Assembly (NCBI RefSeq): GCF_022539315.1
Contig: NC_066314.1
Coordinates: 62,171,543 to 62,235,542, forward strand
Direction: 5' to 3'
DNA length: 64,000 nucleotides
Source: Serinus canaria
Lineage: Eukaryota; Chordata; Aves; Passeriformes; Fringillidae
The notes under the pieces are model-generated. The model saw only the letters and a list, made by a program, of their open reading frames with translations. It had not been told where the DNA came from and did not search any database. Positions 63,433 through 64,000 of this stretch are shown here, one piece after another. Made by a program: the position numbers and the translations under genes. The first letter of the stretch is position 1. Each line of letters begins with the position of its first letter.

Positions 63433-64000
63433 TCTTCTCATTGACTGTTTACATAGCTAATCCTTTCCCACCATGGACAATATAAAATAAATGACACCTA
63501 TTCAGTGAAATAAACTTTATTCTGCTTTTGTTTCACGATTTATTTAAACTCAGGTGATGCTCTCATCATCTCAGGAAGAATAGGGAAAATAAGCAATTAC
63601 TGGCTTTGCCAAGAATAGCTGGTGCAAGAATCACCTGAAATAGATTTAAATCCTTTACCTGTGCAACATAAATCAGAAAACACAGCTGTCACACGATTCA
63701 AGGTTTGTTTTCCACATATACATGGAAATTAGCTACAGGAATGCTTTGATAGTGTTTTCTAAATGTGGTCTAACACTGCAGAAGAGGAAATAATAATTTA
63801 AGAGTGCTGAGGTAGCCATCCAATGTCATTGCAAGGCTGCTCTAAAAAAATATTTGGAAAGTCATGGCAGTTGGGCAAAATTCTCAAGAACTGGCAGACA
63901 GCAAAAACAATCCTGTCTTTGAGAAGGATGAAAAAAACCCAGCTGACATTGTTAATTTTGACTTTTAAAGGCTTTCGGCACTCCTGTAATAGCTCCTATA

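Larger units (their letters stand above)
45301..64000. other. Distal upstream flank of IGF1, no recognised gene
   Basis: I found no coding exon, tRNA or other RNA gene here on either strand. The longest frames (126 residues at 56068-56448 minus, 123 at 50013-50384 plus, 109 at 61826-62155 minus) show no family motif and no conserved start or splice context. The interval holds short direct duplications (45905-45952, 60655-60701), inverted repeats (62901-62977, 63364-63432), poly-T tracts and a small CR1 tail (61487-61565). The segment 54,880-55,280 is richer in G+C than its surroundings and remains unexplained. Confidence 0.6.

Overview
The window is vertebrate nuclear DNA, almost certainly from a bird and probably a songbird. 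It holds most of the insulin-like growth factor 1 gene (IGF1), read right to left on the minus strand. The bird assignment rests on the coding sequence. The C-domain reads RRLHHKG, as in chicken, where mammals have RRAPQTG, and Ser replaces Asn at mature position 26. Chicken-repeat-1 (CR1) LINE fragments are scattered through the window, and one retroviral LTR resembles a family I associate with songbirds. No other protein-coding gene was recognised; nearly all other open frames are short chance ORFs in AT-rich non-coding DNA or lie inside CR1 fragments.

Layout, in IGF1 order from right to left. Positions about 44,061-64,000 are upstream flank with no recognised gene. About 43,903-44,060 is the proximal promoter, and 43,684 to about 43,902 is a conserved 5' leader with several minimal upstream ORFs. 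Exon 1 coding is 43,621-43,683 (21 codons). Intron 1 is 39,368-43,620 (4.25 kb). Exon 2 is 39,211-39,367 (157 bp: rest of the signal peptide and most of the B-domain). Intron 2 is 4,394-39,210 (34.8 kb, with most of the CR1 copies). Exon 3 is 4,212-4,393 (182 bp: end of B, then C, A and D domains and the start of the E-peptide). Intron 3 runs from 4,211 off the left edge. The three exons join in frame to 134 codons. The last 19 residues of the usual 153-residue avian precursor come from a terminal exon that I could not find here and that should lie beyond position 1.

The exons encode a secreted prepro-hormone: a 48-residue signal region, the 70-residue mature hormone with all six cysteines, and the first 16 residues of the E-peptide. 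Regulation should come from one upstream promoter equivalent to mammalian P1, as described for chicken.

Points worth a second look are: (1) a sense-oriented solo LTR about 115 bp past the exon 3 donor, which supplies both a stop codon and an AATAAA for a possible read-through IGF1 isoform; (2) a run of start-stop upstream ORFs in the leader; (3) several long, near-perfect inverted repeats, including a perfect 36-bp hairpin beside a CR1 copy; (4) an unidentified repeat present twice in intron 2; (5) a dense CpG cluster inside exon 3. I saw no sign of a wholly new biological system.
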